Position numbers and translations under genes: made by a program | Origin: Aliidiomarina maris | Lineage (GTDB): Bacteria; Pseudomonadota; Gammaproteobacteria; Enterobacterales; Alteromonadaceae | Direction of reading: 5' to 3' | Length of the DNA: 64,000 bases | Assembly: GCF_003987335.1 (NCBI RefSeq) | Contig: NZ_PIPK01000001.1 | Coordinates: 372,001-436,000 of the forward strand | Notes under the pieces: generated by a model | What the model saw: the letters and a program-made list of their open reading frames with translations, nothing else | Database searches by the model: none | Told to the model about the DNA's origin: nothing | Part shown: positions 1 to 10,248 of the stretch, piece after piece | How the letters are laid out: each line of letters opens with the position of its first letter | Numbering within the stretch: the first letter of the stretch is position 1

Positions 1-110
1 CCTTGTGGAGTAATGCGCAAAGCTTCACGTTCGACACCTCGGTTAATCGCGGCCAAAGCGGAGTAATGTTGGCGTTGATTTAACGCGTCGAGTCGTGCAG
101 TTAAGTTCAT
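1..110 (-). CDS. gshA: glutamate-cysteine ligase, N-terminal fragment (cut by window edge)
   Basis: The minus strand opens with ATG at 110 and reads in frame to the window edge. The 36 visible residues include INRGVEREALRITPQG, which matches the beginning of proteobacterial GshA, the enzyme that ligates glutamate and cysteine in the first step of glutathione synthesis. An AGGA lies about 12 bases upstream, which is rather far. The gene is divergent from the sensor kinase that follows, so the 76-base gap must hold both promoters. Identification rests on one conserved motif, since the rest of the gene is outside the window. Confidence 0.8.
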   Translation of the reverse strand, partial: MNLTARLDALNQRQHYSALAAINRGVEREALRITPQ

Positions 111-186
111 CGACAAAGCAATTCCTATACAATTCCTGCTATGATGCGGCTAGTTTGCCATATTCAACTATAAATTACAGCGTGGG

Positions 187-2838
187 GTGTTTATCTTGAA
201 GGTTTTATTCAAGCCCAACCGACTGAGTATACTGCAATCTCACCTCTGGTGGATGACTGTACTCTTGGTTATTTTGATTCTTTTGCTACCCGGTGTTTGG
301 GTCGGCGTGCCCATTGCCGTGTTGATAGCCCTCACCTTTGCCCTACGCTACGCCACCACCGAGACCGCCGATGCTCGCCCCCTCAGCACCGATAGCTCTG
401 AAGTACTGCGCCAAGTATTCAATGACCTGCCTAACCGAGTCTACTGGCGCGATACCGACCTGCAATTGGTTGGCGCTAACCGCGCATTTATCGACGATTT
501 CGCCGGCCACGATCGTACCGCGTCTGACATTGATATGAGCCATGAAACTGCGGCTGGTTTAGCCGCCAACCCACAACTATTAGAACGCGACCGCGCCACC
601 TTGAATGGTCAGCGTGCCTGCACCAGTATTGAATTGGAACTGTGCTTGGGTGATGACAGTAGTCAACAGCGCTGGGTCGAACACGCCAGTGCGCCGTTGT
701 ATAACGACGCGAATGAGTTGATTGGCGTACTCGGTAGTTATTACGATATTTCGAGTATCAAGGCAGCTACCGCAGACATGGCGGCAGCCAAAGAAGCTGC
801 AGAACAAGCGAACCAATCGAAAAGCGACTTTTTAGCCAATATGAGCCACGAAATTCGCACCCCAATTAATGCGATTGTGGGCATGGCTAACTTAGCATTG
901 AAAACAGAGTTAAGCCCGAAGCAGCAACGCTATTTAAAAGTGATCAATTCGTCGTCAAACGCGCTGCTCGGGGTTATTAATGACATTTTAGATTTTTCTA
1001 AAATTGAAGCGAACAAGTTAACCATTGAAAGCATTCCTTTTGATTTGAGCGAAGTGCTGAGCACTTTAGCCGATATGTTCGCTTATAAAGCGTACGACAA
1101 AGACCTTGAATTTATTATCAATTTGCCAAGCAATATCCCGACCATGCTGCTGGGTGATCCGATGCGCTTAAATCAGGTGTTAGTCAATTTAGTCAGTAAC
1201 GCGATTAAGTTTACTGACGAAGGGGAAATTAACGTTTCTTGTACCTTGCTGGAACAAAGTGAAGAGAAAGTGTGGTTACGTATTTCAGTGACCGACACCG
1301 GCATTGGCATGGATGAAGAGCAGCGCGCGAATCTTTTTCAGGCGTTTACGCAAGCCGACACCTCTACCACACGCAAGTTTGGTGGCACCGGATTGGGCTT
1401 AACCATATCCCAGCGCTTAATCAAACTGATGCAGGGCGACCTTGGGGTGATCAGTGCCGCAGGTCAGGGCTCGACATTCTATGTGGAAATTGCGTTGCCG
1501 CTGCAACCGCACCAAGACGCCAGCCACCACCAAGTGTTGCTGGAGCGTTTAAAAGGGGTGCGCATTTTAGCCGTAGACGACAATTTATCGACCCGTGAAA
1601 TGCTGTATGAGTTACTGCGCTCCTACGACATGCAGGCAAAAGTTGCGCGTAGTGGCGAGCAAGCACTCGACATTATGCAGCAAGCCGAGCGCGATGGTCA
1701 GCCGTACCAGATCGCTCTCATTGATTGGCGCCTACCAGGAATGGATGGGTTGCAATTAGTGCAAGCCATGAACCAGCATTTAGACGCTACCAAGCGGCCT
1801 AAAGCCATTCTTGCAACGGGTTACTACGCTGAAGAACTGGCGGAAAAAGCTAAAACAGTCGGTGCTTGCGACTTTATCACTAAGCCTTATACCACGGCCA
1901 CTTTAGCGCGGGTGCTACACACTGCGGCATATGGCGCAAATGCAACGGACACACCGGCTGCATCGAGTTCTGATGCAGTTGACTCGCCTGCGAAAAGTGC
2001 GAGTGCCGATAAAGTACCGTTAGCGCTTAAAAACGCACCTTTGTTGGTGGTTGAGGACAACGAAATTAACCAGCAAGTCGCGCTCGAGCTACTGCGTGGC
2101 TTTGGCTTTGATGTCGATATCGCCGAAAATGGTCAAATTGCAGTGCAAAAAGTGCAAGAAAAAGCTTATGCGTTGGTGCTGATGGACATTCAGATGCCAG
2201 TGATGGACGGTTACCGCGCCGCAGAGGCCATTCGCCAAACCTTTAGCTATCAACGCTTACCGATCGTCGCGATGACCGCCAATGCGATGTCAGGCGATGC
2301 GGAACGCTCACTCGCGGCTGGCATGCAAGGCCATATTCCAAAGCCGATTGACGAAGACTTGTTACTCAGCCAAATCGCGAAATGGGCGGTGCCAGGCCCA
2401 TACCATGCGAAGCCCCCTGTAGCCGAAGAGCCAAAACCTCAGAGCATCAGTACGCATAAATACCCTCAAATTAAAGGGATTGACTTTGCCCAAGCGCTCG
2501 CGCGTTTAAATCATAATGTGCCTCTATACTTAAAATTGCTGGGTAAACTCGTAGAAAGTTATCAGCATAGCGCACTTAAGGTGTCAGACTTTATCACCAA
2601 AGGTAAGCATGACGAAGCGCGGCGTTATTTCCATTCATTGAAAGGCGCGTCTGCAAACTTGGGCCTAATCACCTTAGAAAAGAAAGCCAGCGCGCTGGAA
2701 GAGGCAATGAAAAGTGGCGATATTGCCACCGTTGCAGACCTTATTAGTGGACTAGATAAGTTATTACGACAAGTTGAGCAAGCAGCGGATGACTTTGCCG
2801 CTATGCAAAAAGCAAATGCTCAGAAGGAGGACGCATGA
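187..2838 (+). CDS. hybrid sensor histidine kinase (PAS-HisKA-HATPase-REC-REC-HPt)
   Basis: This is an 883-residue tripartite phosphorelay kinase. Residues about 15-55 hold hydrophobic segments (probably two membrane passes). A PAS domain follows at about 70-190, then a dimerisation/phosphoacceptor domain with NMSHEIRTP (His221), a catalytic ATPase domain with DTGIGM and GTGLGL, a first receiver (phospho-Asp near 513 in LIDWRLPGMDG), a second receiver (Asp667 in LMDIQMPVMDG), and a C-terminal HPt domain (His816 in FHSLKGASANLG). The order is BarA/TorS-like. The start is a GTG at 187 whose Shine-Dalgarno sequence is not obvious, and a TTG nine bases later is possible. No cognate response regulator lies beside it, so its signal and output are unknown. 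The next small gene overlaps its stop codon. Confidence 0.93.
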   Translation: MFILKVLFKPNRLSILQSHLWWMTVLLVILILLLPGVWVGVPIAVLIALTFALRYATTETADARPLSTDSSEVLRQVFNDLPNRVYWRDTDLQLVGANRAFIDDFAGHDRTASDIDMSHETAAGLAANPQLLERDRATLNGQRACTSIELELCLGDDSSQQRWVEHASAPLYNDANELIGVLGSYYDISSIKAATADMAAAKEAAEQANQSKSDFLANMSHEIRTPINAIVGMANLALKTELSPKQQRYLKVINSSSNALLGVINDILDFSKIEANKLTIESIPFDLSEVLSTLADMFAYKAYDKDLEFIINLPSNIPTMLLGDPMRLNQVLVNLVSNAIKFTDEGEINVSCTLLEQSEEKVWLRISVTDTGIGMDEEQRANLFQAFTQADTSTTRKFGGTGLGLTISQRLIKLMQGDLGVISAAGQGSTFYVEIALPLQPHQDASHHQVLLERLKGVRILAVDDNLSTREMLYELLRSYDMQAKVARSGEQALDIMQQAERDGQPYQIALIDWRLPGMDGLQLVQAMNQHLDATKRPKAILATGYYAEELAEKAKTVGACDFITKPYTTATLARVLHTAAYGANATDTPAASSSDAVDSPAKSASADKVPLALKNAPLLVVEDNEINQQVALELLRGFGFDVDIAENGQIAVQKVQEKAYALVLMDIQMPVMDGYRAAEAIRQTFSYQRLPIVAMTANAMSGDAERSLAAGMQGHIPKPIDEDLLLSQIAKWAVPGPYHAKPPVAEEPKPQSISTHKYPQIKGIDFAQALARLNHNVPLYLKLLGKLVESYQHSALKVSDFITKGKHDEARRYFHSLKGASANLGLITLEKKASALEEAMKSGDIATVADLISGLDKLLRQVEQAADDFAAMQKANAQKEDA

Positions 2839-3002
2839 TACGCCTGTTATTTTTAATTCCGTTGGTGCTCTGCCTACTCTGGATGCTGTACTTAACCGCA
2901 CGCGGCTATCGCATCAGAGACGGTAAGCAAGGATTTGTATATATCTTGGTGATTAGCAGCGTGATAGCCGCTTTTTATACATTGATGTGGTGGCTCACCT
3001 AA
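2835..3002 (+). CDS. small two-helix membrane protein, translationally coupled to the kinase
   Basis: A 55-residue protein starts at an ATG that overlaps the kinase stop codon (ATGA), with AAGGAGG placed four bases before it, so translation is almost certain. It begins MIRLLFLIPLVLCLLW, has a basic linker (RGYRIRDGKQG), then a second hydrophobic helix ending in MWWLT. That gives two predicted inner-membrane helices joined by a short charged loop. I do not recognise a named family. The coupling suggests that it is made with the sensor kinase, perhaps as an accessory membrane subunit, but this is inferred from position only. Confidence 0.75.
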   Translation: MIRLLFLIPLVLCLLWMLYLTARGYRIRDGKQGFVYILVISSVIAAFYTLMWWLT

Positions 3003-3012
3003 GTGAGCCACC
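2989..3012. terminator. terminator-like inverted repeat between convergent genes
   Basis: A perfect 10-bp inverted repeat (GGTGGCTCAC, four-base loop, GTGAGCCACC) spans the stop codon of the small membrane protein. A second small hairpin, AGCAC-CTAGA-GTGCT, follows at 3015-3029. Neither has a T-run, so it is a poor classical terminator, but it sits exactly where the convergent operons meet. Confidence 0.4.
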
Positions 3013-3034
3013 TAAGCACCTAGAGTGCTGTTGG

Positions 3035-4165
3035 TTAACTGACAAGCGCAAGTAAGATACCCGCAGCGACCGCCGAACCAAGCACACCCGCCACATTCGG
3101 CCCCATGGCATGCATCAGTAAGAAGTTCTGTGGGTTGGCTGCAAGACCTTCTTTATTCACTACCCGCGCTGACATCGGAACCGCCGATACACCAGCGGCA
3201 CCAATCAATGGGTTGATGGGGTCTTTGCTAAACACATTCATGAGCTTCGCCATCAGTACACCCGCCGCCGTACCAATCACAAAAGCGACCGCGCCGAGCA
3301 ACAAAATACCTAACGTCTGCACATTAAGGAACGCACTGGCCGACAACTGAGCACCTACCGCAAGCCCTAAAAATATGGTCACGACGTTAATAATTTCGTT
3401 CTGCGCAGCATTGCTAAGACGGTCCACTACGCCAGATTCGCGTAATAAATTACCTAAGCACAGCATACCCACCAAAGGCGCTGCCGTTGGCAATAAAAAT
3501 GCAGTGATAATTAATACCATCAGCGGGAACAATATTTTCGCGCGCTTCGATACGGGCTTCAATTGCTGCATTTTAATTTGGCGTTCTTTCTTACTGGTTA
3601 ACAAACGCATCACTGGCGGCTGAATCACAGGCACTAATGCCATGTAAGAATAGGCAGCCACAGCAATGGCGCCTAACAACTCTGGTGCAATTTGCGACGA
3701 TAAGTAAATTGCCGTTGGCCCGTCCGCGCCACCGATAATGGCAATCGCTGCCGCTTGCTCAAGGGTAAACTCCATGCCAGGTACCCAATTCAGCGCGACC
3801 GCACCAATTAAGGTCGCAAAAATTCCAAATTGCGCGGCGGCCCCCAGAATGAACATCTTCGGATTCGCAAGCACGGCACTAAAATCCGTCATCGCGCCAA
3901 CACCCAGGAAGATTAACAACGGGAATATCCCGGTGCTAATCCCAATCTGGTAAATGTAGTAAAGCAAACCACCGGGCTCAGCTAAACCTGCCAAGGGGAT
4001 ATTTGCGAGTATCGCACCAAAACCGATTGGCAATAGCAACAGAGGCTCAAATTTATGCCGAATCGCTAAGTAGATTAGCACGGCGCCGACGACAACCATC
4101 AGCACCATGCCCCACTCTAAATTGGCGACACCGGTATTCAGCCAGAGGGTACGTAAGTCTTCCAC
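3035..4165 (-). CDS. oadB: oxaloacetate decarboxylase, Na+-pumping beta subunit
   Basis: The 376-residue integral membrane protein is the sodium-transporting decarboxylase subunit of the oxaloacetate decarboxylase pump. It decarboxylates the carboxybiotin carried by OadA and couples this to Na+ export. Family signatures are [13 protein letters not shown] near the middle, [16 protein letters not shown] in the second half and [16 protein letters not shown] near the C terminus, among about ten hydrophobic segments. The start is a GTG at 4165, with AAGGAG upstream located in the last codons of oadA. Only one base separates it from oadA, so the two are co-translated. Length is close to the usual beta-subunit size. 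Confidence 0.96.
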   Translation of the reverse strand: MEDLRTLWLNTGVANLEWGMVLMVVVGAVLIYLAIRHKFEPLLLLPIGFGAILANIPLAGLAEPGGLLYYIYQIGISTGIFPLLIFLGVGAMTDFSAVLANPKMFILGAAAQFGIFATLIGAVALNWVPGMEFTLEQAAAIAIIGGADGPTAIYLSSQIAPELLGAIAVAAYSYMALVPVIQPPVMRLLTSKKERQIKMQQLKPVSKRAKILFPLMVLIITAFLLPTAAPLVGMLCLGNLLRESGVVDRLSNAAQNEIINVVTIFLGLAVGAQLSASAFLNVQTLGILLLGAVAFVIGTAAGVLMAKLMNVFSKDPINPLIGAAGVSAVPMSARVVNKEGLAANPQNFLLMHAMGPNVAGVLGSAVAAGILLALVS

Positions 4166-4166
4166 C

Positions 4167-5993
4167 TTAGGCTCCTTTTAACGCAACCAATTCATCGCCG
4201 ACTTGTACGCTGTCACCCTCTTTGGCGATTAAACGAGAGACCACCCCAGCGTGCTCTGCGCGCACTTCGGTTTCCATCTTCATCGCTTCCAAAATGACTA
4301 ATACATCGCCTTCAGCCACTTTATCACCGGCTTTAACTTTGTGTTTCCACATATTACCCGCAAGCGGCGCGGTCACCACCTGCTCTGCGCCGCCCGCACT
4401 GCTGTCACTTTGACTGGAGCTTTCTGTGCTTGACGCGTCCGAGTTGGATGCCGCTGCCTTCTCGCTAGCCGCTAAGCTGCCATCAGGGCCCACTTGCACA
4501 GAGAACACCTTGCCATCGACGTTGACGTCATAACGCTCAACCTTGGTTTGACCCGCTGGCTTGGCAGCAGGTTGTGTGGTGTCATTGGCATCCGTTGCAG
4601 CTGCATCACTCGGTGCAGGTTCAAAGGCTGAGGCATCACCACGATGCTGCAAATACTTTAAGCCCACTTGCGGAAATAGTGCATAGGTCAGCACGTCATC
4701 CACACTGTCTTTAGCAAGCTTAATCGAATGCTCTTTAGCTTTTGCATTCAGCTCCGCGGTTAAATTATCCATCTCGTCACTTAGGTTATCTGCTGGCCGG
4801 CATGTTACCGGTGCCTCACCTTTGAGCACGCGCTTTTGCAACGCCTCGTCAACCGGCGCGGCGGTTTTGCCATATTCGCCTTTCAATACCGCCGCAGTTT
4901 CACGCGAAATTGTTTTATAACGCTGACCTGTAATGACGTTTAACACAGCCTGAGTACCAACTATCTGTGAGGTTGGCGTGACCAGAGGTATATACCCTAG
5001 GTCTTTGCGAACGGCCGGGATTTCTTTCAGCACTTGATCAAATTTATCCAGCGCGCCCTGCTCTTTCAGCTGGTTCTCCATATTGGTCAACATGCCGCCG
5101 GGCACTTGCGCCAATAAAATACGCGCATCAACCCCTTTCAATGACCCTTCAAACTGGGCATATTTTTTACGCACGCCTCGAAAGTACGTTGCAATCTCTT
5201 CAAGTAACTCTAAATCTAAGCCGGTGTCACGCGGCGTATCTTGCACCATCGCCACCAAAGTTTCCGTCGCGGAATGGCCATAGGTCATACTCATCGAAGA
5301 AATTGCGGTATCCAGCATATCGATACCGGCGTCTATCGCCTTCTGGTAGGTTGCAGTGCTTAACCCTGTGGTTGCATGGCACTGCATCGCGATAGGTAGC
5401 TCTACGGCCTCGCGTAACGCCTTAATTAACGCCTCGCACTCGTAGGGTCGTAACAGGCCCGCCATATCTTTGATACAAATCGAGTGACAGCCAAGATCTT
5501 CAAGTTCGCGCGCCATATCGACCCAGGTTTGAATCGTATGCACGGGACTGACGGTATATGACAAAGTCCCTTGGGCATGTCCTTCATTCGCGATAGTGGC
5601 TTTAATCGCAGTGCGTAAATTACGCACATCGTTCATCGCATCGAAAATACGAAATACATCCACGCCATTGGTCTTTGCTCGCTCAACAAAACGCTCTACC
5701 ACGTCATCGGCATAGTGCCGGTAGCCAAGTAAGTTTTGCCCCCGTAACAACATTTGTTGCGGGGTGTTTGGCATCGCTTGTTTAAATGCACGAATACGAT
5801 CCCATGGGTCTTCGCCCAAGTAGCGAATACAACTGTCAAAGGTCGCACCACCCCAAGATTCAAGTGACCAAAATCCAACTTGGTCAAGTTTTTCAGCAAT
5901 CGGTAACATGTCGTCAATACGAAAGCGGGTTGCTAGGAGTGATTGATGCGCATCACGCAAAACAACATCGGTAAGATATAGCGGTTTACTCAT
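4167..5993 (-). CDS. oadA: oxaloacetate decarboxylase alpha subunit (biotin-dependent carboxyltransferase)
   Basis: The 608-residue cytoplasmic subunit transfers the carboxyl group of oxaloacetate to biotin. The N-terminal TIM-barrel carboxyltransferase starts with [17 protein letters not shown] and contains the metal-binding His residues in [11 protein letters not shown] conserved carboxylase domain follows at about 300-460, then an Ala/Ser/Asp-rich flexible linker (about 470-535), then a C-terminal biotinyl domain with the attachment motif EAMKMET. An AGGAG lies ten bases before the ATG. It is the middle gene of oadG-oadA-oadB, the standard order for this Na+ pump. The pump drives Na+ out of the cell using oxaloacetate decarboxylation, as in citrate fermenters and many marine bacteria. 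Confidence 0.97.
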   Translation of the reverse strand: MSKPLYLTDVVLRDAHQSLLATRFRIDDMLPIAEKLDQVGFWSLESWGGATFDSCIRYLGEDPWDRIRAFKQAMPNTPQQMLLRGQNLLGYRHYADDVVERFVERAKTNGVDVFRIFDAMNDVRNLRTAIKATIANEGHAQGTLSYTVSPVHTIQTWVDMARELEDLGCHSICIKDMAGLLRPYECEALIKALREAVELPIAMQCHATTGLSTATYQKAIDAGIDMLDTAISSMSMTYGHSATETLVAMVQDTPRDTGLDLELLEEIATYFRGVRKKYAQFEGSLKGVDARILLAQVPGGMLTNMENQLKEQGALDKFDQVLKEIPAVRKDLGYIPLVTPTSQIVGTQAVLNVITGQRYKTISRETAAVLKGEYGKTAAPVDEALQKRVLKGEAPVTCRPADNLSDEMDNLTAELNAKAKEHSIKLAKDSVDDVLTYALFPQVGLKYLQHRGDASAFEPAPSDAAATDANDTTQPAAKPAGQTKVERYDVNVDGKVFSVQVGPDGSLAASEKAAASNSDASSTESSSQSDSSAGGAEQVVTAPLAGNMWKHKVKAGDKVAEGDVLVILEAMKMETEVRAEHAGVVSRLIAKEGDSVQVGDELVALKGA

Positions 5994-6020
5994 CGGTAAA
6001 GGCTCCTGAAAATAAATTCG

Positions 6021-6293
6021 TTAGTCGCGCGCAGGCGACTCGTGTGCGGCGCGGTATTGTGTAACTGCGGTAGCAATCGCAGCCATTTGTGCTGCGTTAG
6101 GCTGCCCCGCCTCGGACTGGGTACCTTGGCTGGAAGAACGCTTTTCGTTACCTGCGCTTGCAGGCATGGGTGCAAGCTTAGTCAGTGCGCTAACCAGCAA
6201 GGTCAACACGACTAAAAACAAGAAAACACTCAACATACCGATCGCCATTAACGTGGCGGCGTCTGTCAGCATCGAGCTCATAGTTGGTTGCAT
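6021..6293 (-). CDS. oadG: oxaloacetate decarboxylase gamma subunit
   Basis: This 90-residue protein has one N-terminal membrane helix (LMAIGMLSVFLFLVVLTLLVSAL) followed by a polar Ala/Gln-rich tail that should bind the alpha subunit. That is the layout of OadG, which anchors and assembles the OAD complex. I chose the ATG at 6293 (MQPTM). A TTG at 6311 with GGAG four bases upstream, or the ATG at 6281, are alternatives. It is the first gene of the operon. Sequence conservation in OadG is low, so the call relies on topology and on the oadA/oadB neighbours. Confidence 0.88.
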   Translation of the reverse strand: MQPTMSSMLTDAATLMAIGMLSVFLFLVVLTLLVSALTKLAPMPASAGNEKRSSSQGTQSEAGQPNAAQMAAIATAVTQYRAAHESPARD

Positions 6294-6618
6294 GGATTGA
6301 CTCTCTAGCAATTAACTCCACGTCACAGCTGCACCATCTCATTGCATGGCGCAGTAAGTCGCAAGTTATCAGAATGTTAACTTAGGTTAACTATAGCGTA
6401 AGATTGCAGGGAGTGAAGGGTAAATAAATGAATAGCAAGCATAAGTGGGATAGATTTTGTTCATGCTTTAAGCAATATCAAACAGCATTACTGAGCGATA
6501 AAGGGAGCTTAATCGTCAACGCCTAATGCGTCGCTGAGGATATCGACAACGTCTTTTAATTGGTTGGATGTGCTTAGTTTTAGGCTGCCTGGAGTTAGGC
6601 ATTGACAGTGTTCAGAAA
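6294..6618. other. gene-free stretch between oadG and the tRNA-Arg pair
   Basis: About 325 bases. The half next to oadG must carry its promoter, but I see no clean -35/-10 pair. In the half next to the tRNA genes the minus strand stays open for about 36 codons, from the tRNA 3' end to a stop at 6509-6511. The codons read like a protein C terminus (SLKLSTSNQLKDVVDILSDA), but there is no start codon. It may be a remnant of a lost gene or chance. Confidence 0.4.
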
Positions 6619-6695
6619 TGGCGCGCTCGGGAGGATTCGAACCTCCGACCGCCTGGTTCGTAGCCAGGTACTCTATCCAGCTGAGCTACGAGCGC
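6619..6695 (-). tRNA. tRNA-Arg (ACG)
   Basis: A 77-nt cloverleaf read on the minus strand, with encoded CCA. The seven-base anticodon loop CTACGAA gives anticodon ACG (A34 is normally deaminated to inosine). Acceptor GCGCTCG pairs with CGAGCGC. Last of a Ser-Arg-Arg operon. Confidence 0.98.
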
Positions 6696-6745
6696 GCTGT
6701 CTGAACAACTACTTGAGTTGTATTGCTTGCAGTCGTAAGAAGAAA

Positions 6746-6822
6746 TGGCGCGCTCGGGAGGATTCGAACCTCCGACCGCCTGGTTCGTAGCCAGGTACTC
6801 TATCCAGCTGAGCTACGAGCGC
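6746..6822 (-). tRNA. tRNA-Arg (ACG), second copy
   Basis: Identical 77-nt copy of the neighbouring tRNA-Arg, including the encoded CCA, separated from it by 50 bases. Tandem copies of tRNA-Arg(ACG) after tRNA-Ser(GCT) and csrA match the E. coli serV-argVYZQ arrangement. Confidence 0.98.
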
Positions 6823-6854
6823 GCATATCAGTCTTACTATGCTTGTTATCAAAA

Positions 6855-6947
6855 TGGCGGTGAGGGAGGGATTCGAACCCTCGATGAGGCTATAAACCCC
6901 ATACTCCCTTAGCAGGGGAGCGCCTTCAGCCGCTCGGCCACCTCACC
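6855..6947 (-). tRNA. tRNA-Ser (GCT)
   Basis: A 93-nt class II tRNA with a long variable arm and encoded CCA. The anticodon loop CTGCTAA gives GCT. It is first in the minus-strand operon Ser-Arg-Arg. Confidence 0.98.
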
Positions 6948-6965
6948 GCGTCTTGATGGGGCAGA

Positions 6966-6993
6966 ATAATAGCGACTTGAGAAAATATGTCAA
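6966..6993 (-). promoter_or_regulatory. promoter of the tRNA-Ser/Arg operon
   Basis: On the minus strand TTGACA (6988-6993) is followed after 16 bases by TATTAT (6966-6971), about 19 bases upstream of the tRNA-Ser 5' end. The same 16-base spacing recurs before the tRNA-Ala/Glu and tRNA-Val operons. Confidence 0.75.
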
Positions 6994-7066
6994 ACGCTTT
7001 TTAGCCCGAAAAGATTTGATTGCGGTATATTTGCGCAATTCGATGAATAATACTGCAATAAACAAC

Positions 7067-7093
7067 AAAAAAGCTGGCCTAAGCCAGCTTTTT
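7067..7093 (-). terminator. Rho-independent terminator after csrA
   Basis: The stem AAAAAGCTGGC / GCCAGCTTTTT with a four-base loop lies just downstream of the csrA stop codon. It ends in a T-run on the minus strand. It separates csrA from the tRNA operon promoter. Confidence 0.85.
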
Positions 7094-7098
7094 CGCGT

Positions 7099-7293
7099 TT
7101 ATTCGTTCGACTCGCCAGACGTCTCACCCTTCTCTGCCTGGATTCTCATGTAAATTTCTTCGCGATGCACCGACACATCTTTGGGCGCATTTACACCAAT
7201 TCGAACCTGATTACCTTTAACCCCTAACACAGTCACTGTGACGTCGTCGCCAATCATTAGGGTCTCACCTACACGGCGGGTTAAGATCAACAT
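7099..7293 (-). CDS. csrA: carbon storage regulator CsrA
   Basis: The 64-residue RNA-binding dimer binds GGA motifs in mRNA leaders and controls carbon flux, motility and biofilm genes after transcription. The signature N terminus [18 protein letters not shown] is complete, followed by [30 protein letters not shown], which contains the conserved RNA-contacting residues (R44 region). AAGGAG stands seven bases before the ATG. Position between alaS and tRNA-Ser(GCT) is the same as in E. coli. The 270-base upstream gap to alaS should hold its promoter(s). I cannot pick one with confidence. Confidence 0.98.
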   Translation of the reverse strand: MLILTRRVGETLMIGDDVTVTVLGVKGNQVRIGVNAPKDVSVHREEIYMRIQAEKGETSGESNE

Positions 7294-7565
7294 TCGTCTG
7301 CTCCTTCAATACCTTATTCCCAGTATACATACCCACTAGCGAGACTCGCTGGGTGAACATGCATACTACCAGCCTTACTTTGAATAGCACTATACAGAAA
7401 CTCATATCCAACTCGGATACAATGTTAATGATAGTACTATGACGTGCTACACATTCGGTTACCAGCCTTGGATAGCACACTAAGCATAACACAAGTTTCG
7501 CTACTGCATGGGCGGATCAGTGCTTAAACTGGACATATCCAAAAATTGCAAACGTTATGAATTAC

Positions 7566-10166
7566 TTACAATTTTTGTAACAACCAGTCGGTGACTGAGC
7601 CCAGTGCATCCGCGACATTCTCAGGTTGGGTTCCCCCTGCCTGCGCCATATCTGCACGACCACCGCCTTTGCCTCCTACTTGGCTTGCAACGTGGTTAAT
7701 TAACTCACCCGCTTTAACCTTAGCAGTTAATGAATCAGTTACCCCTGCAATCAGCGCAACTTTTTCACCTTGTACCGCAGCTAACACCACAATACCTTCA
7801 CCAAGCTGGTTCTTCAGGTCATCCACCATGCCTCGCAACGCTTTCGCTTCCGTGCCCTGCAATTCTGCAATAATGGTTTTCACCCCAGCTACGTCAGTTA
7901 CTTGATCAATTAAGCTGGCACCAGCCTGTTGGCTTAATTTGCTTTGTAGCTCAGCGAGCTGCTTCTCTTGCTGCTTTTGCTTGTCAAGTAACTGTTCAAT
8001 ACGTGACACCAGTGCAGTTTGATCAACTTTGGTCAGTTCTGCGAGCTTATGTAGCGCACTTTGCTGCTGCTGAGTATACGCAACAGCATGCTCCGCTGTA
8101 GTCGCCTCGATCCGACGCACTCCAGACGCAATACCACTTTCCTGCATGATACGCAGGCTGCCAATATCACCGGTGCGATTGACATGGGTACCACCACAAA
8201 GTTCAAGAGAGTAAGCTCCCATTTGAACAACCCGAACTTCATCGTCATATTTTTCACCAAATAACGCCATCGCGCCCTTGGCTTTCGCATCCTCAATCGG
8301 CATCAAGGCAGTGCTCAATTCACTGTTGCGACGTATTTCGGCGTTAACCTGAGCCTCAATCTCTTGCAACTCACGGTAGCTCACCGCTTTGGGGTGGGCG
8401 AAGTCAAAGCGCAAACGCTCAGCATCGACTAACGAGCCTTTTTGACTGACATGGTCGCCTAAAATATTTCGCAAAGCAGCGTGCAATAAGTGGGTTGCCG
8501 AATGGTTCGCTTTAATCGCCTCGCGGCGCTGGGCATCTATCTGTGCCAGCACAGTCATGCCAACAGATAACCCAATCGTGACTTCACCATGGTGACCGAC
8601 CGCTTTACCAATGTGCTGTGTGTCTGTGACATTAAATGCCGCTTCACCCGCAAGGCTTAACGTGCCGGTATCTCCTACCTGACCACCACTTTCAGCGTAA
8701 AATGGGGTTTTCGCCAACACCACCACACCACTTTGGCCTGGGGCTAAGCTATCAACAGATTTTCCTTCATAAAATAGCTCGACGATTTGACTTTCTTCCT
8801 GCACCCGCTCATAGCCACTGAACTCGGTTTCATGCTGCGACTGCATCAACTTGGTGTAATCGGTGGTGAATTGCGACGCTTGTTGCGCACGTTTACGCTG
8901 CGCATCCATCGCTGCGGCAAAGCCAGCCTCATCGACTTTATAACCGCGCTCACGCGCCACATCGGCGGTTAAATCAAGGGGGAAGCCGTAAGTGTCATAC
9001 AACTTGAATGCGAGCTCACCATCAATGGTGTCACCTTTAAGCTCTGCCAACGCATCGTCAAGAATGCCTAGACCGCGTTGTAAGGTGCGTGCAAACTGCT
9101 CTTCTTCTTGCAGTAATGCCTGCTCAATACGTTGCTGATGCTTCACCAGCTCAGGATAGGCCGCACCCATTTGCGCAATCAGCGCATCAACCAATTTGTA
9201 GAAAAACGCACCGTTGGCGCCCAATTTGGTGCCATGGCGTACCGCGCGGCGGATAATCCGACGTAACACATAACCGCGCCCTTCATTTGAGGGCAATACA
9301 CCATCGGCAATTAGAAACGAACATGAGCGAATGTGGTCAGCGATAACACGCAGTGACTGCTCTTTCAGGTCGTTACACCCAACAGCTTGGGCCGCGGCCG
9401 CAATCAAGGCTACAAATGTGTCCGTTTCGTAATTCGAATGCACACCCTGCATAATCGCTGCAATCCGCTCCAGGCCCATACCAGTATCAATAGATTGCTT
9501 GGCGAGAGGCTGCATGCTGCCGTCTGCTTGACGGTTGTACTGCATGAATACCAGGTTCCAAATTTCAATATAACGGTCGCCGTCTTCTTCCGGGGTACCG
9601 GGTGGTCCACCCCACACGTCTTCGCCGTGGTCATAAAAGATTTCAGAGCATGGGCCACAAGGGCCAGTATCACCCATCGACCAAAAGTTATCTTTCTCAC
9701 CGATACGGCTAATACGATCTGTCGGTACGCCAATTTCCTGAGCCCAAATATCAAAGGCCTCATCGTCGCTTTCGAATACCGTGATCCACAGTTTTTCGGC
9801 TGGCAATTTCAATTCTTCGGTGAGGAACTGCCATGAATATTGAATAGCTTCACGTTTAAAGTAGTCACCGAAACTAAAGTTACCCAGCATTTCAAAAAAC
9901 GTATGGTGACGCGCGGTGTAGCCGACATTTTCCAAATCGTTATGTTTACCACCGGCACGCACACAGCGCTGTGAACTGGTCGCACGTTGATACGCACGTT
10001 TATCTGTGCCTAAAAAAACGTCTTTAAATGGCACCATGCCTGCGTTGGTAAACAACAAGGTGTCATCGTTGTGTGGAATTAGCGAGCCACTTGGTACCAC
10101 TTCGTGACCGCGCTCAGCGAAAAAATTCAAAAACGCAGAACGGATTTCAGCGCTACTCATACTCAT
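7566..10166 (-). CDS. alaS: alanyl-tRNA synthetase
   Basis: This 866-residue class II synthetase charges tRNA-Ala and edits Ser/Gly mischarging. The catalytic core begins [20 protein letters not shown] with [15 protein letters not shown]. The editing domain carries [11 protein letters not shown] (zinc-binding HxxxH) and [15 protein letters not shown]-terminal coiled-coil plus C-Ala/DHHA1 domain with [15 protein letters not shown] completes it. It has the normal full length of about 870 residues. The ATG at 10166 or a second Met two codons later could be used. recX lies upstream on the same strand, 82 bases away. Confidence 0.98.
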   Translation of the reverse strand: MSMSSAEIRSAFLNFFAERGHEVVPSGSLIPHNDDTLLFTNAGMVPFKDVFLGTDKRAYQRATSSQRCVRAGGKHNDLENVGYTARHHTFFEMLGNFSFGDYFKREAIQYSWQFLTEELKLPAEKLWITVFESDDEAFDIWAQEIGVPTDRISRIGEKDNFWSMGDTGPCGPCSEIFYDHGEDVWGGPPGTPEEDGDRYIEIWNLVFMQYNRQADGSMQPLAKQSIDTGMGLERIAAIMQGVHSNYETDTFVALIAAAAQAVGCNDLKEQSLRVIADHIRSCSFLIADGVLPSNEGRGYVLRRIIRRAVRHGTKLGANGAFFYKLVDALIAQMGAAYPELVKHQQRIEQALLQEEEQFARTLQRGLGILDDALAELKGDTIDGELAFKLYDTYGFPLDLTADVARERGYKVDEAGFAAAMDAQRKRAQQASQFTTDYTKLMQSQHETEFSGYERVQEESQIVELFYEGKSVDSLAPGQSGVVVLAKTPFYAESGGQVGDTGTLSLAGEAAFNVTDTQHIGKAVGHHGEVTIGLSVGMTVLAQIDAQRREAIKANHSATHLLHAALRNILGDHVSQKGSLVDAERLRFDFAHPKAVSYRELQEIEAQVNAEIRRNSELSTALMPIEDAKAKGAMALFGEKYDDEVRVVQMGAYSLELCGGTHVNRTGDIGSLRIMQESGIASGVRRIEATTAEHAVAYTQQQQSALHKLAELTKVDQTALVSRIEQLLDKQKQQEKQLAELQSKLSQQAGASLIDQVTDVAGVKTIIAELQGTEAKALRGMVDDLKNQLGEGIVVLAAVQGEKVALIAGVTDSLTAKVKAGELINHVASQVGGKGGGRADMAQAGGTQPENVADALGSVTDWLLQKL

Positions 10167-10248
10167 GGAAAATGTCCTAACTTATCGGTTCATTAGAAGA
10201 TAACAAGATGCGCGTTAGCCTACCATATCAAGCATCACTTGGCACTTA

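Noticed and set aside
6602-6790. 62-codon plus-strand frame across the tRNA-Arg genes
   Set aside because: It is antisense of tRNA-Arg (IRTSDRLVRSQVLYPAELRA-type peptide), a common misannotation.
9387-9836. 149-codon frame antisense to alaS
   Set aside because: alaS is full length and conserved through this stretch. The antisense frame shows no recognisable domain or ribosome-binding site.
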